Shown: positions 17,233 to 26,984 of the stretch, in pieces | Layout: each line of letters begins with the position of its first letter | How positions within the stretch are numbered: position 1 is the stretch's first letter | NCBI RefSeq assembly: GCF_900091415.1 | Contig: NZ_FMHU01000002.1 | Location: 2,294,001 to 2,358,000, forward strand | Direction: 5' to 3' | Length of the DNA stretch: 64,000 nt | Origin: Micromonospora inyonensis | GTDB taxonomy: Bacteria > Actinomycetota > Actinomycetes > Mycobacteriales > Micromonosporaceae | Notes under the pieces: model-generated | Seen by the model: only the letters and a program-made list of their open reading frames with translations | What the model was told of the DNA's origin: nothing | The model's database searches: none | Program-made: the position numbers and the translations under genes

Positions 17233-18102
17233 ATGCTGCCGGGGGACGTCTTCACACGCGTGGGGGTCGACGCGCGCCTGCACGCGGTCGACATCGACAC
17301 CGGCCACGAGATCGGCGTGGGCGCGGACGAACAGGTCGTGATCGCCTCCGTGTTCAAGATCCTCCTGGTGCTGGAGTTCGCGCGGCAGGCCGCGGACGGG
17401 CAGCTGGACCCCACCGAGCGGGTGGTGGTCCGCGCCGAGGACCGGCTGGGCGGCTGGGGTACGGCCGGCTGCGCGGATGACGTGGAGCTGTCCCTGCGCG
17501 ACCTGGCGTACTTCACCATGTCGGTCAGCGACAACACCGCCGCCGACCTGCTCATGCGTCGGGTCGGTCCGGACCTGCTCCCGCTGCTCGCCGCCGAGTT
17601 GGGACTTCCCCGCACCCGGGTGATCGGCGGACCCCGGCAACTCCTGGAGACCATGTTCGCCGACGTCGGGGCGCGCGACGCCGCCGAGTTCGCCCGGATC
17701 TTCGCCACGCTCCCCGAGCACCGGATACGAGCACTCCGGGTGTTCGACCCCGACAAGACCACGTCCAGCACCGCGCGGGAGATCACCCGGTTGTTGACCC
17801 TGGTCTGGCGGGACGAAGCCGGGCCGCCCGCCGCGTGCGCGATGGTCCGCGACCTGATGTCGCGGCAGTTGTTCTGGACACGGTTGCCGTCCGGCTTCCC
17901 GCCGGACGTCCCGGTGGCCGCGAAGACCGGCACCCTGCCGGGGCTGCACATGGAGGCCGGCGTGGTGCGGTACCCGGACGGCGGCCGGTACGCGGTCGCG
18001 GTGTTCGCCCAGACCCGGCGGTTGACCACCCGGCGCATCGACGTCGACCTCGCGATGGGGGAAGCCGCCCGGATGGCGGTCGAGGCGCTGCGCGCGATGT
18101 GA
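17233..18102 (+). CDS. Class A beta-lactamase-like serine hydrolase
   Basis: 289 aa from ATG 17233, preferred over GTG 17224 because of the leaderless -10. It has SVFK (SxxK nucleophile motif), SDN (second motif) and KTG (third motif, in VAAKTGTLPGL), the set of penicillin-interacting serine hydrolases. There is no signal peptide, which is unusual for a true beta-lactamase. The omega-loop element that supplies Glu166 is not recognisable; the corresponding stretch reads RALRVFDPDKTTSS. It may therefore act on another substrate or acylate without turnover. It is divergent from a LysR gene, an arrangement like AmpR-AmpC. Confidence 0.75.
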   Translation: MLPGDVFTRVGVDARLHAVDIDTGHEIGVGADEQVVIASVFKILLVLEFARQAADGQLDPTERVVVRAEDRLGGWGTAGCADDVELSLRDLAYFTMSVSDNTAADLLMRRVGPDLLPLLAAELGLPRTRVIGGPRQLLETMFADVGARDAAEFARIFATLPEHRIRALRVFDPDKTTSSTAREITRLLTLVWRDEAGPPAACAMVRDLMSRQLFWTRLPSGFPPDVPVAAKTGTLPGLHMEAGVVRYPDGGRYAVAVFAQTRRLTTRRIDVDLAMGEAARMAVEALRAM

Positions 18103-18223
18103 CCACCGCCTCAGCCGGCACCGCCACGGGCTACGGCACGCAGGACCGATATGCCGACGGCTATCACGGGTGCGCCCCGGTCGTCTTGGACGCGTCGCGC
18201 CCGGCGGTGGTTGGCTGCCTGCC

Positions 18224-19189
18224 ATGACCGACTCACCACTCGCCCGCCGCCGGTTCCTCGGTACCGCCGCCGGAGCGGCACTGTCCACGGCGGTCGCCAC
18301 CGTCGCGACCGGGTCCGCCGGGTCCGCCACGCCACGTCGACGCCGGTCGGCCGGTTCCGGCGCGTCGTTCCGCTGGCTGGGGACCTCCGGCTGGCGGATC
18401 GACATCGGTACGACGACCGTGCTGGTGGACCCGTACCTGAGCCGCTTCCACACCGGGCTGTTCGACGGGACGTTCGACCCGGCCACCGGGCTGACCGTCG
18501 ACACCGCCCGCATCGCCGACATACCGGGCACCCCACGGACGATCCTGGTGACGCACACGCACTGGGACCACTTCAACGACGTACCGCACATCGCGGGTCG
18601 CTCCGGCGCCCGGATGTTCGGCACGCTCACCGCGTACCACCTCGGGATGGCGTACGGCCTGCCCACCTCCCAGCTCAGCCCGGTCAAGGGCGGCGAGGTA
18701 CTGGACTTCGGCGACCACACCGTCGAGGTGGTGGCGTCGCTGCACAGCCGCAACGGCTCGTACTCGATGGCCTTTCCCGGGGTCCGCGTCGCCGTCCCGG
18801 CCCGGCCGGAGAAGGTCGAGGACCTGCCGGAGGGGGACACCCTCTCGTTCCTGCTGACACCCCGGGGCGGGCCGTCGGTGTTCTTCATGGGTGCGAGCGA
18901 CTTCGTCGAGCGGAACCTCGCCGGCATCGCCCCGGACGTCGCGATGATCGCGGTGCCGAACACCGATGTCACCCCGGCCTACGTGCCGCGTCTGCTGGCC
19001 GCGCTCGACTGGCCGGCCACCGTGGTGCCGGTGCACTGGGACCACTTCGAGGTGGCGCTGCGGAACCCGCCGACGGTCACGCCGGGTGACCGGAACCGGC
19101 TCGACGCGTTCCTCGCCGCCGTGCGCAGGGTCGCGCCGGGAACCCGGATCCTGGTGCCGGAGTACCTGACGCCGTACACGTTCGCGTAG
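18224..19189 (+). CDS. Tat-exported metallo-beta-lactamase-fold hydrolase
   Basis: 321 aa from ATG 18224. The N-terminus carries a twin-arginine signal (ARRRFLGTAAGAAL, residues 7-20, then an Ala-rich stretch). The mature part begins SFRWLGTSGWRI and has the MBL metal motif THTHWDHFND (HxHxDH) near residue 110, a later HSRNGS histidine, GASDF for the bridging Asp, and VPVHWDHFE near the C-terminus. It resembles the UlaG/YtnP-like or secreted MBL hydrolases often annotated as lipoprotein-like L-ascorbate-6-phosphate lactonase relatives. The substrate is unknown. It lies about 120 nt after the beta-lactamase-like gene, probably in its own transcription unit. Confidence 0.8.
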   Translation: MTDSPLARRRFLGTAAGAALSTAVATVATGSAGSATPRRRRSAGSGASFRWLGTSGWRIDIGTTTVLVDPYLSRFHTGLFDGTFDPATGLTVDTARIADIPGTPRTILVTHTHWDHFNDVPHIAGRSGARMFGTLTAYHLGMAYGLPTSQLSPVKGGEVLDFGDHTVEVVASLHSRNGSYSMAFPGVRVAVPARPEKVEDLPEGDTLSFLLTPRGGPSVFFMGASDFVERNLAGIAPDVAMIAVPNTDVTPAYVPRLLAALDWPATVVPVHWDHFEVALRNPPTVTPGDRNRLDAFLAAVRRVAPGTRILVPEYLTPYTFA

Positions 19190-19272
19190 TACCGGCCGGC
19201 TCCCCGCGGCGATGTCGGTGGCGCCTGGTTCAATCCCGCCCGACGATCGGGCACGGGACGGAGCGAGGACCA

Positions 19273-19638
19273 ATGGGCACCTGGGGCAGCGGCAACTTCG
19301 ACGGCGACACGGCCGCCGACCATCTGTCCGACCTGACCGGGCGGCTGATCTCCGAGATCGCCGAGGCGATGTCCGGCGATCCGGTCGGCATCGAGCCCGA
19401 CGAGTACTGGGGCGTCGCGGTGCCCTGCAATCTGGAGTTGCTCGGGCTCATCGCCGCGCAGGGGTACGTCGGGGCCAGCCTGCCCGCCCCGGAGACGATT
19501 GCCGACTGGAAGAGCAGCTACCTGGCCGTCTGGGACCGGACGATCGACGATCTGGAGCCCGCCGCGGAATACAAGGAGCAGCGGCGCGCGGTGCTCGTGC
19601 GGACCTTCGACCAGCTGAGCGAGCTGGCGAAGCGCTAG
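19273..19638 (+). CDS. DUF4259 protein
   Basis: 121 aa. The N-terminus MGTWGSGNFDGDTAADHL is the defining motif of DUF4259, a small cytosolic family widespread in actinomycetes without known function. The ATG is preceded by GGAGCGAGGA at good spacing. No operon partner is evident. Confidence 0.8.
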   Translation: MGTWGSGNFDGDTAADHLSDLTGRLISEIAEAMSGDPVGIEPDEYWGVAVPCNLELLGLIAAQGYVGASLPAPETIADWKSSYLAVWDRTIDDLEPAAEYKEQRRAVLVRTFDQLSELAKR

Positions 19639-19710
19639 GCGGGGCAGGGTGGGCGCGGGTCGCAGCCGAAGCGGCGTGAATGCGGACGCCGAGCGGGCCA
19701 CTCCCACCCA

Positions 19711-20244
19711 ATGACCCACAGGCGGCGGACGGCGCGGCGGGTGGCCGCAACGGCGGTGAGCGGCATACTGGCCGCCGCGGGGCTGACGCTCGTCCCGGCA
19801 GGTCCGGCGCAGGCGGCGGGTGTGCGCGCCCACGTCGTGGACGCCGCCGAGGCCTACCTGGGCACACCGTACCGGCTGGCCTACGGGTGGACGTGTGGGA
19901 CGGCGGCGGTCGACTGCGAATGCCTCAACCGGCACGCCATCTGGGACGGCACGTACCGGGCGACCGGCCGGGGCCTCCAGCTCAACTACTGGTTGCAGGG
20001 GCAGATCAACCAGGGACGCCGCACCAGCGATCCCCGCCCCGGCGACCTCGTCTTCTGGGACACGGACCCCAACGACGGCATCCGGTACGGCGGCGACCTC
20101 GACCACACCGGTGTCTACGTGGGCAACAACAGGGTGATCGACGCCAACGCCTACTACGGGTACGTCATGTACGACTCGATCACGCTCGGAGGCACGGAGC
20201 CCGACCCGATCTTCGTGGATGTCCTCACGCCCCACGGATACTGA
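19711..20244 (+). CDS. Secreted NlpC/P60-like cysteine hydrolase
   Basis: 177 aa. Residues 1-36 form a Sec signal (RRTARRV positive end, hydrophobic AATAVSGILAAAGLTLV, cleavage after AQA). The mature domain begins with the NlpC/P60 entry AAEAYLGTPYRLAYG. The catalytic Cys is in VDCECLNR (instead of DCSGL), the His is in DHTGVYVG, and PGDLVFWD is typical. These enzymes cut peptide bonds in peptidoglycan stem peptides. The altered CxG context (CECL) may indicate a different target. Single-domain, without LysM or SH3 modules. Confidence 0.75.
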   Translation: MTHRRRTARRVAATAVSGILAAAGLTLVPAGPAQAAGVRAHVVDAAEAYLGTPYRLAYGWTCGTAAVDCECLNRHAIWDGTYRATGRGLQLNYWLQGQINQGRRTSDPRPGDLVFWDTDPNDGIRYGGDLDHTGVYVGNNRVIDANAYYGYVMYDSITLGGTEPDPIFVDVLTPHGY

Positions 20245-20268
20245 CCACCCCGATCGGGCGCTCCGGGG

Positions 20269-20490
20269 TCAGGCAACGATGACGTACAGCCCGTCGGTCG
20301 GATCGACCACGGCGTTGAGTCGCGCCCCGACCTTCAGCGCCGGGTGGTCGTTGCACTGCGAGGCGGACTCGAACGGCGCGAACCCGGGCCCAATGATCAG
20401 CAGACTCAGCTCGATCCCCTCCTCCTCGCGGCCGACGACCGGCCACCCGTCGACGTCCGGCCGTCTCCCGGGTCCGCCGCCGGGCGTCTA
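20269..20490 (-). pseudogene. C-terminal remnant of an unidentified gene
   Basis: The minus-strand frame ending at TGA 20269 reads as plausible protein (GWPVVGREEEGIELSLLII, ASQCNDHPALKVGARLNAVV, DPTDGLYVIVA) with codon bias like real genes, but an in-frame TAG lies just upstream (near 20490) and no ATG, GTG or TTG occurs between. I interpret it as the tail of a gene whose front was lost. The family is not recognised. Confidence 0.35.
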
Positions 20491-20549
20491 CGCGGGTGGC
20501 CCCGGTCAAATGGCTTGGTGGGGCACCCAGGTTGGGCCACGATGGCCCC

Positions 20550-21125
20550 ATGTCTGACGTCGAGCGCTCCGTGGACGGCATCACCACCGGGCCTCTGATC
20601 CTGCGCAAGCCGACCCCGGCGGACCTGCCGGTGCTGTTCGCGCTGTACGCCGACCCGCTGGTGTGGGGGCCTGACCCCCTGAGCCGCCACCACGACACCG
20701 GACAGACCACTCGGATGATCGAGAACTGGCGCGCGGCGTGGCACCGGGACGGTCTCGGCATCTGGACCGCCTGGCGGGCGGAGCCGGACGGGGACGCCTT
20801 CGTCGGGATCGGTGGTTGCTTCGTCCGCTACGGCGTCGCGTGGAACCTCGGCTTCCGTCTCCTCCCCGGGTTCTGGGGGCGGGGCCACGCGCAGGAGATC
20901 AGCGCTGCGGCGATCACCGAGGCGCACCGCCTGCGCCCGGACCTGCCGCTGACCGCCTACGTGCTGGAAGGAAACGACCGCTCCCGGCGGTCGGTGGAAC
21001 GCGTCGGACTGGAGCTGGTCTGGCGTGGCCCCGACGCGGACAACCCCGACGCCTCCGCCGTTCGACTGCTCCACAGCGACCGACCGCTGTCGCCGGAACT
21101 GGTGCACACCCTGACCGAGCACTGA
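20550..21125 (+). CDS. GNAT N-acetyltransferase (RimJ/RimL type)
   Basis: 191 aa from ATG 20550. The sequence opens with GPLILRKPTPADLPVLFALY (the beta1-alpha1 pattern of RimL-like enzymes), then GIGGCFVRYGVAWNLGFRLLP (central strands), GFWGRGHAQEISAA (acetyl-CoA loop Q/RxxGxG/A region) and GNDRSRRSVERVGLE (the N-x-x-S-xx-x-x-EK-G-like helix). It probably acetylates an amine on a protein N-terminus, antibiotic or metabolite. It is isolated between a remnant and the subtilase gene. Confidence 0.8.
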   Translation: MSDVERSVDGITTGPLILRKPTPADLPVLFALYADPLVWGPDPLSRHHDTGQTTRMIENWRAAWHRDGLGIWTAWRAEPDGDAFVGIGGCFVRYGVAWNLGFRLLPGFWGRGHAQEISAAAITEAHRLRPDLPLTAYVLEGNDRSRRSVERVGLELVWRGPDADNPDASAVRLLHSDRPLSPELVHTLTEH

Positions 21126-21168
21126 CCGGCAGTTTTCCGTCAGCGCGAGCAACACCCAAAAGCATCGA

Positions 21169-21190
21169 CTAACCTGGATCGATTGGTTAG
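21169..21190. promoter_or_regulatory. Inverted repeat CTAACC-N10-GGTTAG upstream of the subtilase
   Basis: Two 6-nt arms around an ATCGAT-containing spacer, about 80 nt before the subtilase ATG and just after the GNAT stop. AT-richer than its surroundings. A possible operator; a weak terminator is the alternative. Confidence 0.35.
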
Positions 21191-21267
21191 CGTCGTCGGT
21201 ACCGTCCACACCACCGCCCGCCCCCGCCTGGGTGTTCATGGCGGCCAGAGCAGGGAGGACCGAATCG

Positions 21268-22479
<1,212 letters not shown>

Positions 22480-22566
22480 CCGGAACCCGTCCGGCCGGTT
22501 CGACCTCCGCGTCAAACGTCGAGGGCCCTGGCGCGATGGGTGATCCCACTGCGGCAGGGCCCGACG

Positions 22567-22594
22567 CCGCCCGGGGCACGTGTGACCCGGGCGG
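22567..22594. terminator. Bidirectional hairpin between convergent genes
   Basis: CCGCCCGGG and CCCGGGCGG (9 bp) around a 10-nt loop, placed between the subtilase stop (22479) and the 3' end of the FAD oxidoreductase on the opposite strand (22616). Confidence 0.55.
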
Positions 22595-22615
22595 TCAGGC
22601 GACCAGCCGACCGGT

Positions 22616-24074
22616 TCACTCCCACTCCTTGTAGTAGGACGTCAGGCCCTGCCGCAGCGGGTCGTGCAGAGCCTCGTCCAGCACGTCGTCCACCTCGACC
22701 AGCAGCTCCGACGGCGGGTGAAGGTCGGGTGCAGGCTCTCGGCGATGCTGAGGTACGTGGCACGCAGGTTCGACGAGAGGATCCTGGGCCACTCCCCGTT
22801 GACGGTCCACTTCGCCTCCCACCCGGTGCCCAGCATGTGGTCAACCGCGGTGTCGACGATCTCCTCCCGGGTGCCGGTCGGCAGCGGTGGACGGACCGGC
22901 ACGAAGTCCCGCAGTGCCGGGTGCGCCTCGCGGCCACCGAGCATGTCGGCCATCTGCTGCGCGAGCAGTGGCGACTGGTGCAGGCCGTCGCGGTAGGTGC
23001 CGGTCGCCATCCAGACGTTGGCGATCCCGTCGAGCCGGCCGAAGAGCGGGAACCCGTCGGCGGGGATCGGCCGGTTGCCCACCTGGAGCCTCTGCAGGGA
23101 GGCGTCCTCCAGCCCGGTGTGCAGCTGGTCCATGGCGCACTCGATGAGGAACTTCACGTCGCTCAGCAGCGCGTACTGCCGGGGTCGGGAGAGATGATGT
23201 TCGTGGCGCCGATGTACAGGCTGCCGTCGGCGCGGGGCACGCAGTGCAGGCCGCAGGCGAAGGAGCGGTTCGGGGTCCGGAGCACGGAGTCGGGCACCCG
23301 GCCGTCCGGGGTCTCGACGACCACCGAGACGCCGTACCCGCTGACCATGGGCGGGACGCGCCGGGCGACGTCCTCGAAGGTCGCGAGGAGGTCGAGGGAG
23401 GTCGCGCCGGCCGCGACGATCACCGTGTAGCCACCGACCACCGTCCCGTCGTCGAGGGCGACGCCGGTGACGCGGTCCCCCTGGGTGACCAGGACGCGGG
23501 CCCGTCCGTCGACGATCGTCCCCGACGTGTTGCGCAGCGCCGCGTCGAGTTTGGTCAGCAGCAGCGCCGAGTCGACCGATCGCTCGCCCGGGATGTAGAG
23601 CCCCAGCAGCGACCGGTGCAGGTCGTTCGGTGCGAGCCAGGCGTCGTCCTGCGGGTCCACCCGCTCGTAGGGCTCGTCGTAGGTCCGCAGGGTCGACTCG
23701 ATGGCCTGGAAGTTGCCGGTGTCGACCGCCTTGGAGCCGGTGCTGTTGAGCATCACCAGGGTGCCCCGCGAGGTCACCAGCGCACGCTCGTCGGCGGCGA
23801 CGTCGGCCAGGAGTTCGGCCCAACCCGCCCACAGCCCCCGCGCCTCGTAGTCGACCGCCAGCTTGGCGCGGCCATGTTCGGTGGCCAGCAGCGCGGTGGT
23901 CACCTCGCCGAAGCAGCCCAGCATGGCACCGGACGCCGTCGACGCCGCGTACTTCCGGTTCGGTTCGCCGATGCGGGCGACGCGGGCCCCCCGGCGCGAC
24001 AGCTCGAAGGCGATGGAGGAGCCGACGACCCCGTTCCCGACTACCACCACGTCGTGGTGAGCATTAGATGCCAT
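22616..24074 (-). pseudogene. DAO-type FAD oxidoreductase with two single-base frameshifts
   Basis: Three frames join into one about 485-residue flavoprotein: frame 1 (24074 to about 23178) has DVVVVGNGVVGSSIAFEL and VIVAAGATSLDLL; frame 2 carries YALLSDVKFLIECAMDQLH, VGNRPIPADGFPLFG and ATGTYRDGLHQSPLLAQQ; frame 3 (after about 22730) finishes PSELLVEVDDVLDEALHDPL and SYYKEWE at TGA 22616. Each break would be repaired by adding one C to a C-run (near 23177 and 22727). Signature motifs match glycine/D-amino-acid-oxidase (DAO) enzymes. The ATG at 24074 has an AGAGGAA site. Either a recent pseudogene or sequence errors; the rest of the protein looks undamaged. Confidence 0.75.
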
Positions 24075-24583
24075 CAGATTCCTCTGCCCTTCAGATCAGA
24101 TCTCGAAGGCGTCGAAGACGCGACAAGGGCACGACGGGAGGAATGACCCCGACGCACGGCCCATTGGCGCGCCGAATAACGCTGAAGTCAGCTTGAAAAC
24201 GCGGATCCTCGGAAATCATCCGCAGGTCAACACCGTGTCGAATCCGTTCGGCTGACGGCAGACAGCAGGCCAGCAAGCAGTATCGAATCAGCGTTGACCC
24301 GTGTTGACGGCAACAGGCGCCCGTGCACGCCAGTCCGATCGGATCCCCGCCCACCCCCATCGAAGGCACTCGCGGGGGCCGACTTTAACATGGGCGTTCA
24401 CATCCGTCCACACACTACAAAGAGCCATCGTTCAATTCCTATCCGTCAGTTCACCATGCGCCGACTTGACTGATGCGAAGGAATTCCGATCGCCTGCGGT
24501 GGATATCGCCAGAGGGCGGAGCCCATGTCCGCCCGCTCGTCGACGCGGTCACTTCCGGCACCGCCGGTGGCCGTGATCCGGCC
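24075..24583. other. 509-nt AT-richer interval
   Basis: Noticeably lower GC than neighbours (for example around 24170-24270 and 24400-24460). It separates two minus-strand genes and should contain the promoter of the FAD oxidoreductase. A 92-codon minus-strand frame starting at 24369 has no recognisable features and I do not call it. Confidence 0.4.
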
Positions 24584-25267
24584 TCAGGGTTCGCGGGCGC
24601 GGAGGTACGCGTCCAGGTCGGCGGCGCCCCTGAGCATGGCGCGGCCCCGGGCGGAAAGGCGGGCCTGCCAGTCGCGCAGGGTCGACTCCAGTGGGGCGAC
24701 GCCTCCGGCGGAGCGGACCTCGGCGATCAGCGGGGCGATCTGCTCCAGCAGGTAGCCACCCCGCCTGAGCTGGTGGGCCAGCCGGACGTCCCGGACGTCG
24801 GCCGCGTCGTAGACCCGGTAGCCCGTCTGCGGATCGCGGCGTGGCCGGACCAGCCCGGCGTTCTCCCATTTGCGCAGCGTGGCCGGGCGGAGGCCGAGCC
24901 GTCGGGCCAGCGGACCGATGAACGTGTCGCCGCGCTCCTGCGGCACGGGTGCCAGATCGCGGAGCGCGGCCTCGACGGCCTGGACGGTGCGGCGGTCGTC
25001 GAGCAGTTGGCCGTGACTCTCGTCGATGAGCCGCAGCGTGTCCTCGGTGGCGCCCCGGTTGATCGCCTGCATGATCGACGTGGCCGTCCGGTGACCGTGC
25101 CCGGACGCGAGGGCGAGGAACGCGCGCAGCGCCTGGGCGTGCAGTGGCGTGTAGGTGCGGTAACCGTGGACGGTGCGTTCGGCGGTGGGCAGGATGCCGA
25201 CATCCTCGTAGTTCCTGATCGCCTGGGTGGACAGGCCGTGTTCGCGCGCCAGGTCCACTGGCCTCAT
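24584..25267 (-). CDS. TioE-family MerR regulator with two HTH units
   Basis: 227 aa from ATG 25267. The first MerR HTH is DLAREHGLSTQAIRNYEDVG then GYRTYTPLH (residues 4-45); a second one is LARRLGLRPATLRKWENAG with a YRVYDAADVRDVR wing (residues about 118-155). This duplicated layout defines the TioE family named after the thiocoraline cluster. It is divergent from an erythromycin-esterase homologue with 90 nt between the starts, so it most likely controls that resistance-type gene and itself, sensing the substrate or a related compound. Confidence 0.8.
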   Translation of the reverse strand: MRPVDLAREHGLSTQAIRNYEDVGILPTAERTVHGYRTYTPLHAQALRAFLALASGHGHRTATSIMQAINRGATEDTLRLIDESHGQLLDDRRTVQAVEAALRDLAPVPQERGDTFIGPLARRLGLRPATLRKWENAGLVRPRRDPQTGYRVYDAADVRDVRLAHQLRRGGYLLEQIAPLIAEVRSAGGVAPLESTLRDWQARLSARGRAMLRGAADLDAYLRAREP

Positions 25268-25323
25268 GGATGCATCACCGATTGAAGGTCCATCGCGATG
25301 GGAGGCGGCATTCTCCGGAAAAG

Positions 25324-25350
25324 TTTACACCGAGTGTTCAACGATAGCGT
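25324..25350 (+). promoter_or_regulatory. Leaderless promoter of the esterase gene with flanking GTTTACA repeats
   Basis: -10 TAGCGT (25345-25350) sits 7 nt before the ATG at 25358. TTTACA (25324-25329) could be the -35, with a 15-nt spacer. GTTTACA occurs again at 25349-25355, giving a direct repeat with 26-nt period that brackets the -10, a plausible binding site for the adjacent MerR-type regulator. Confidence 0.5.
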
Positions 25351-25357
25351 TTACAGC

Positions 25358-26533
25358 ATGGATATCAAGGACACGACCCGGCCGCTCGACGGCGCGGCCC
25401 TCTCGGCGTTCCTCCGGTCGCTTCCCGCTCGGCCCGTGCTGCTCGGCCTGGGCGAGGCCAGGCACTTCGTGGGGGAGTTGGGCGAACTGCGCAACGAGAT
25501 CTTCCGGCATCTGGTCGAGCACGAGGGATACCGGTCGTTCGCCATCGAGAGCGACTGTCTCATGGGCCTCGTGGTGGACGACTACCTCACGACGGGCGCG
25601 GGCACGCTCGACGACGTCATGGAACGCGGCTTCAGCCACGGCTTCGGCGCCTCACCGGCCAACCGCGACCTCGTGCGCTGGATGCGGGCGTACAACGAGA
25701 AGCATGACGAGAAGCTACGGTTCTTCGGGTTCGACGGCCCTCTGGAGTATTGGGCGGCAAGCCCGCGCCAGGCGCTCACCGCCCTCCACGCACTCCTCGA
25801 CGGCCCGCTCCCCCACACCGTGGTGACCAGCGAAACCCTCGACACACTGCTGGGCCCGGACGACCGGTGGTCGAACGAGGCCACGGCCTGGGAGCCGTCC
25901 CGGTCGATCGGCCGGTCCGCCGACGCCCAGCGGCTGCGGCTGATCGCCGACGACCTGGTGGCGCTGCTCGACACGCAGGCACCGCAGCTGAGCGCGGAGG
26001 ACCGGGAACGGGCGGCACTGTACGGGCGCACCGCCATCGGCCTGCTCCGCTACCACTACTGGATGGCCGACGCGTCCCCGGCACGGTGGACCCGGCTGTC
26101 GGCCCTGAGAGACGGGATGATGGCCGCCAACCTGCGCGCCGTCGCCGCGCACGGCCCGGCCCTGGTCTACGCCTCCAACCTCCACCTCCAGCGGAACAGG
26201 AGCTTCATGGCGCTCGGCGACCAGCAGTTGGAGTGGTGGAGCGCGGGCGCGATCGTCGCGACCCACTTGGGCGACCGGTACGCCTTCCTGGCCTCAGCCC
26301 TCGGCACGGCCGGCGAGGACGTCCCGCCCCCGGACACCGTCGAGGGCATCCTGTCCACGCTCCCGTGGGACCACTCCCTCGTCGACGCCCGCCGCCTGGC
26401 CCAGGCCCTCACCGAACCCACCCCGCGCGTCTCCCACGACTTCGCCTACTTCCCGCTGGACCCGGCCCAGCTCGGCAGGATCGACGGCATCGTCTTCCTC
26501 AAACAGGCCGTCAGGCTGGACCCGCTGGGTTGA
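25358..26533 (+). CDS. Erythromycin-esterase family protein
   Basis: 391 aa from ATG 25358, chosen over an upstream in-frame ATG because of the leaderless promoter. It has the family order: LLGLGEARHFVGELGELRN (the GEaxHxxxE block with the conserved His), YRSFAIESD (conserved Glu), FFGFDGP, ALYGRTAIGLLRYHYWMAD and YASNLHLQRN. Family members EreA and EreB open macrolide lactones; distant ones (PF05139) act on other substrates. No signal peptide is present, so the protein is cytosolic. Regulated probably by the divergent TioE-type protein. Whether the true substrate is a macrolide cannot be read from sequence. Confidence 0.8.
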   Translation: MDIKDTTRPLDGAALSAFLRSLPARPVLLGLGEARHFVGELGELRNEIFRHLVEHEGYRSFAIESDCLMGLVVDDYLTTGAGTLDDVMERGFSHGFGASPANRDLVRWMRAYNEKHDEKLRFFGFDGPLEYWAASPRQALTALHALLDGPLPHTVVTSETLDTLLGPDDRWSNEATAWEPSRSIGRSADAQRLRLIADDLVALLDTQAPQLSAEDRERAALYGRTAIGLLRYHYWMADASPARWTRLSALRDGMMAANLRAVAAHGPALVYASNLHLQRNRSFMALGDQQLEWWSAGAIVATHLGDRYAFLASALGTAGEDVPPPDTVEGILSTLPWDHSLVDARRLAQALTEPTPRVSHDFAYFPLDPAQLGRIDGIVFLKQAVRLDPLG

Positions 26534-26589
26534 CCGGGCATCCGGCGCGTGGGGGCGGGCATCGCCGACCCACAGGCGGCACGCCGCGA

Positions 26590-26895
26590 GCCGTGACGTC
26601 GACCGCCCCGACGCCGCCCTGCAGCAGCACGCCGCCTACGGCACCACCTGGCAGCGGCTCCCCGCCGGACACCGCGCCGCCCACCTGATCGACATCACCC
26701 GTGCCCACCTCGACCTCGGCGACCACCGGGCCGCCGGCCGACCTCGTCACCGCCGACCACATCGCCCCCGCCGAGGTCCGGCTCCGGCCCGCCGCCCACG
26801 CCGCCCTGGCGGCCGACCTCCGCTCTGACCCGACGCCGGCCGACCTCACCCGCCCCGCCACCACCCTCGGCCTGACCCGTCCTCGTGTCAGCTGA
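26590..26895 (+). pseudogene. C-terminal remnant of an HTH/TPR regulator, frameshifted
   Basis: The frame from about 26590 reads LQQHAAYGTTWQRL, AAHLIDITRAHLDLGDHRAA and then shifts near 26735 into DLVTADHIAPAEVRLRPAAH, TPADLTRPATTLGLTRP, stopping at 26895. This is the typical end of actinomycete XRE-type regulators with TPR-like tails. The HTH and most of the repeat region are absent. Confidence 0.5.
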
Positions 26896-26984
26896 CGACT
26901 TCGTGCACAGCCGGTCGCACGACGACGAGCGTCGTCTCATCGCACGCAGGGTGCGGCGGGTGGCGCTCCACCGGGCGGAGGTCG

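Noticed and set aside
24091..24369. 92-codon minus-strand ORF in the AT-richer interval
   Set aside because: No ribosome site, no motif, and composition unlike genes nearby.
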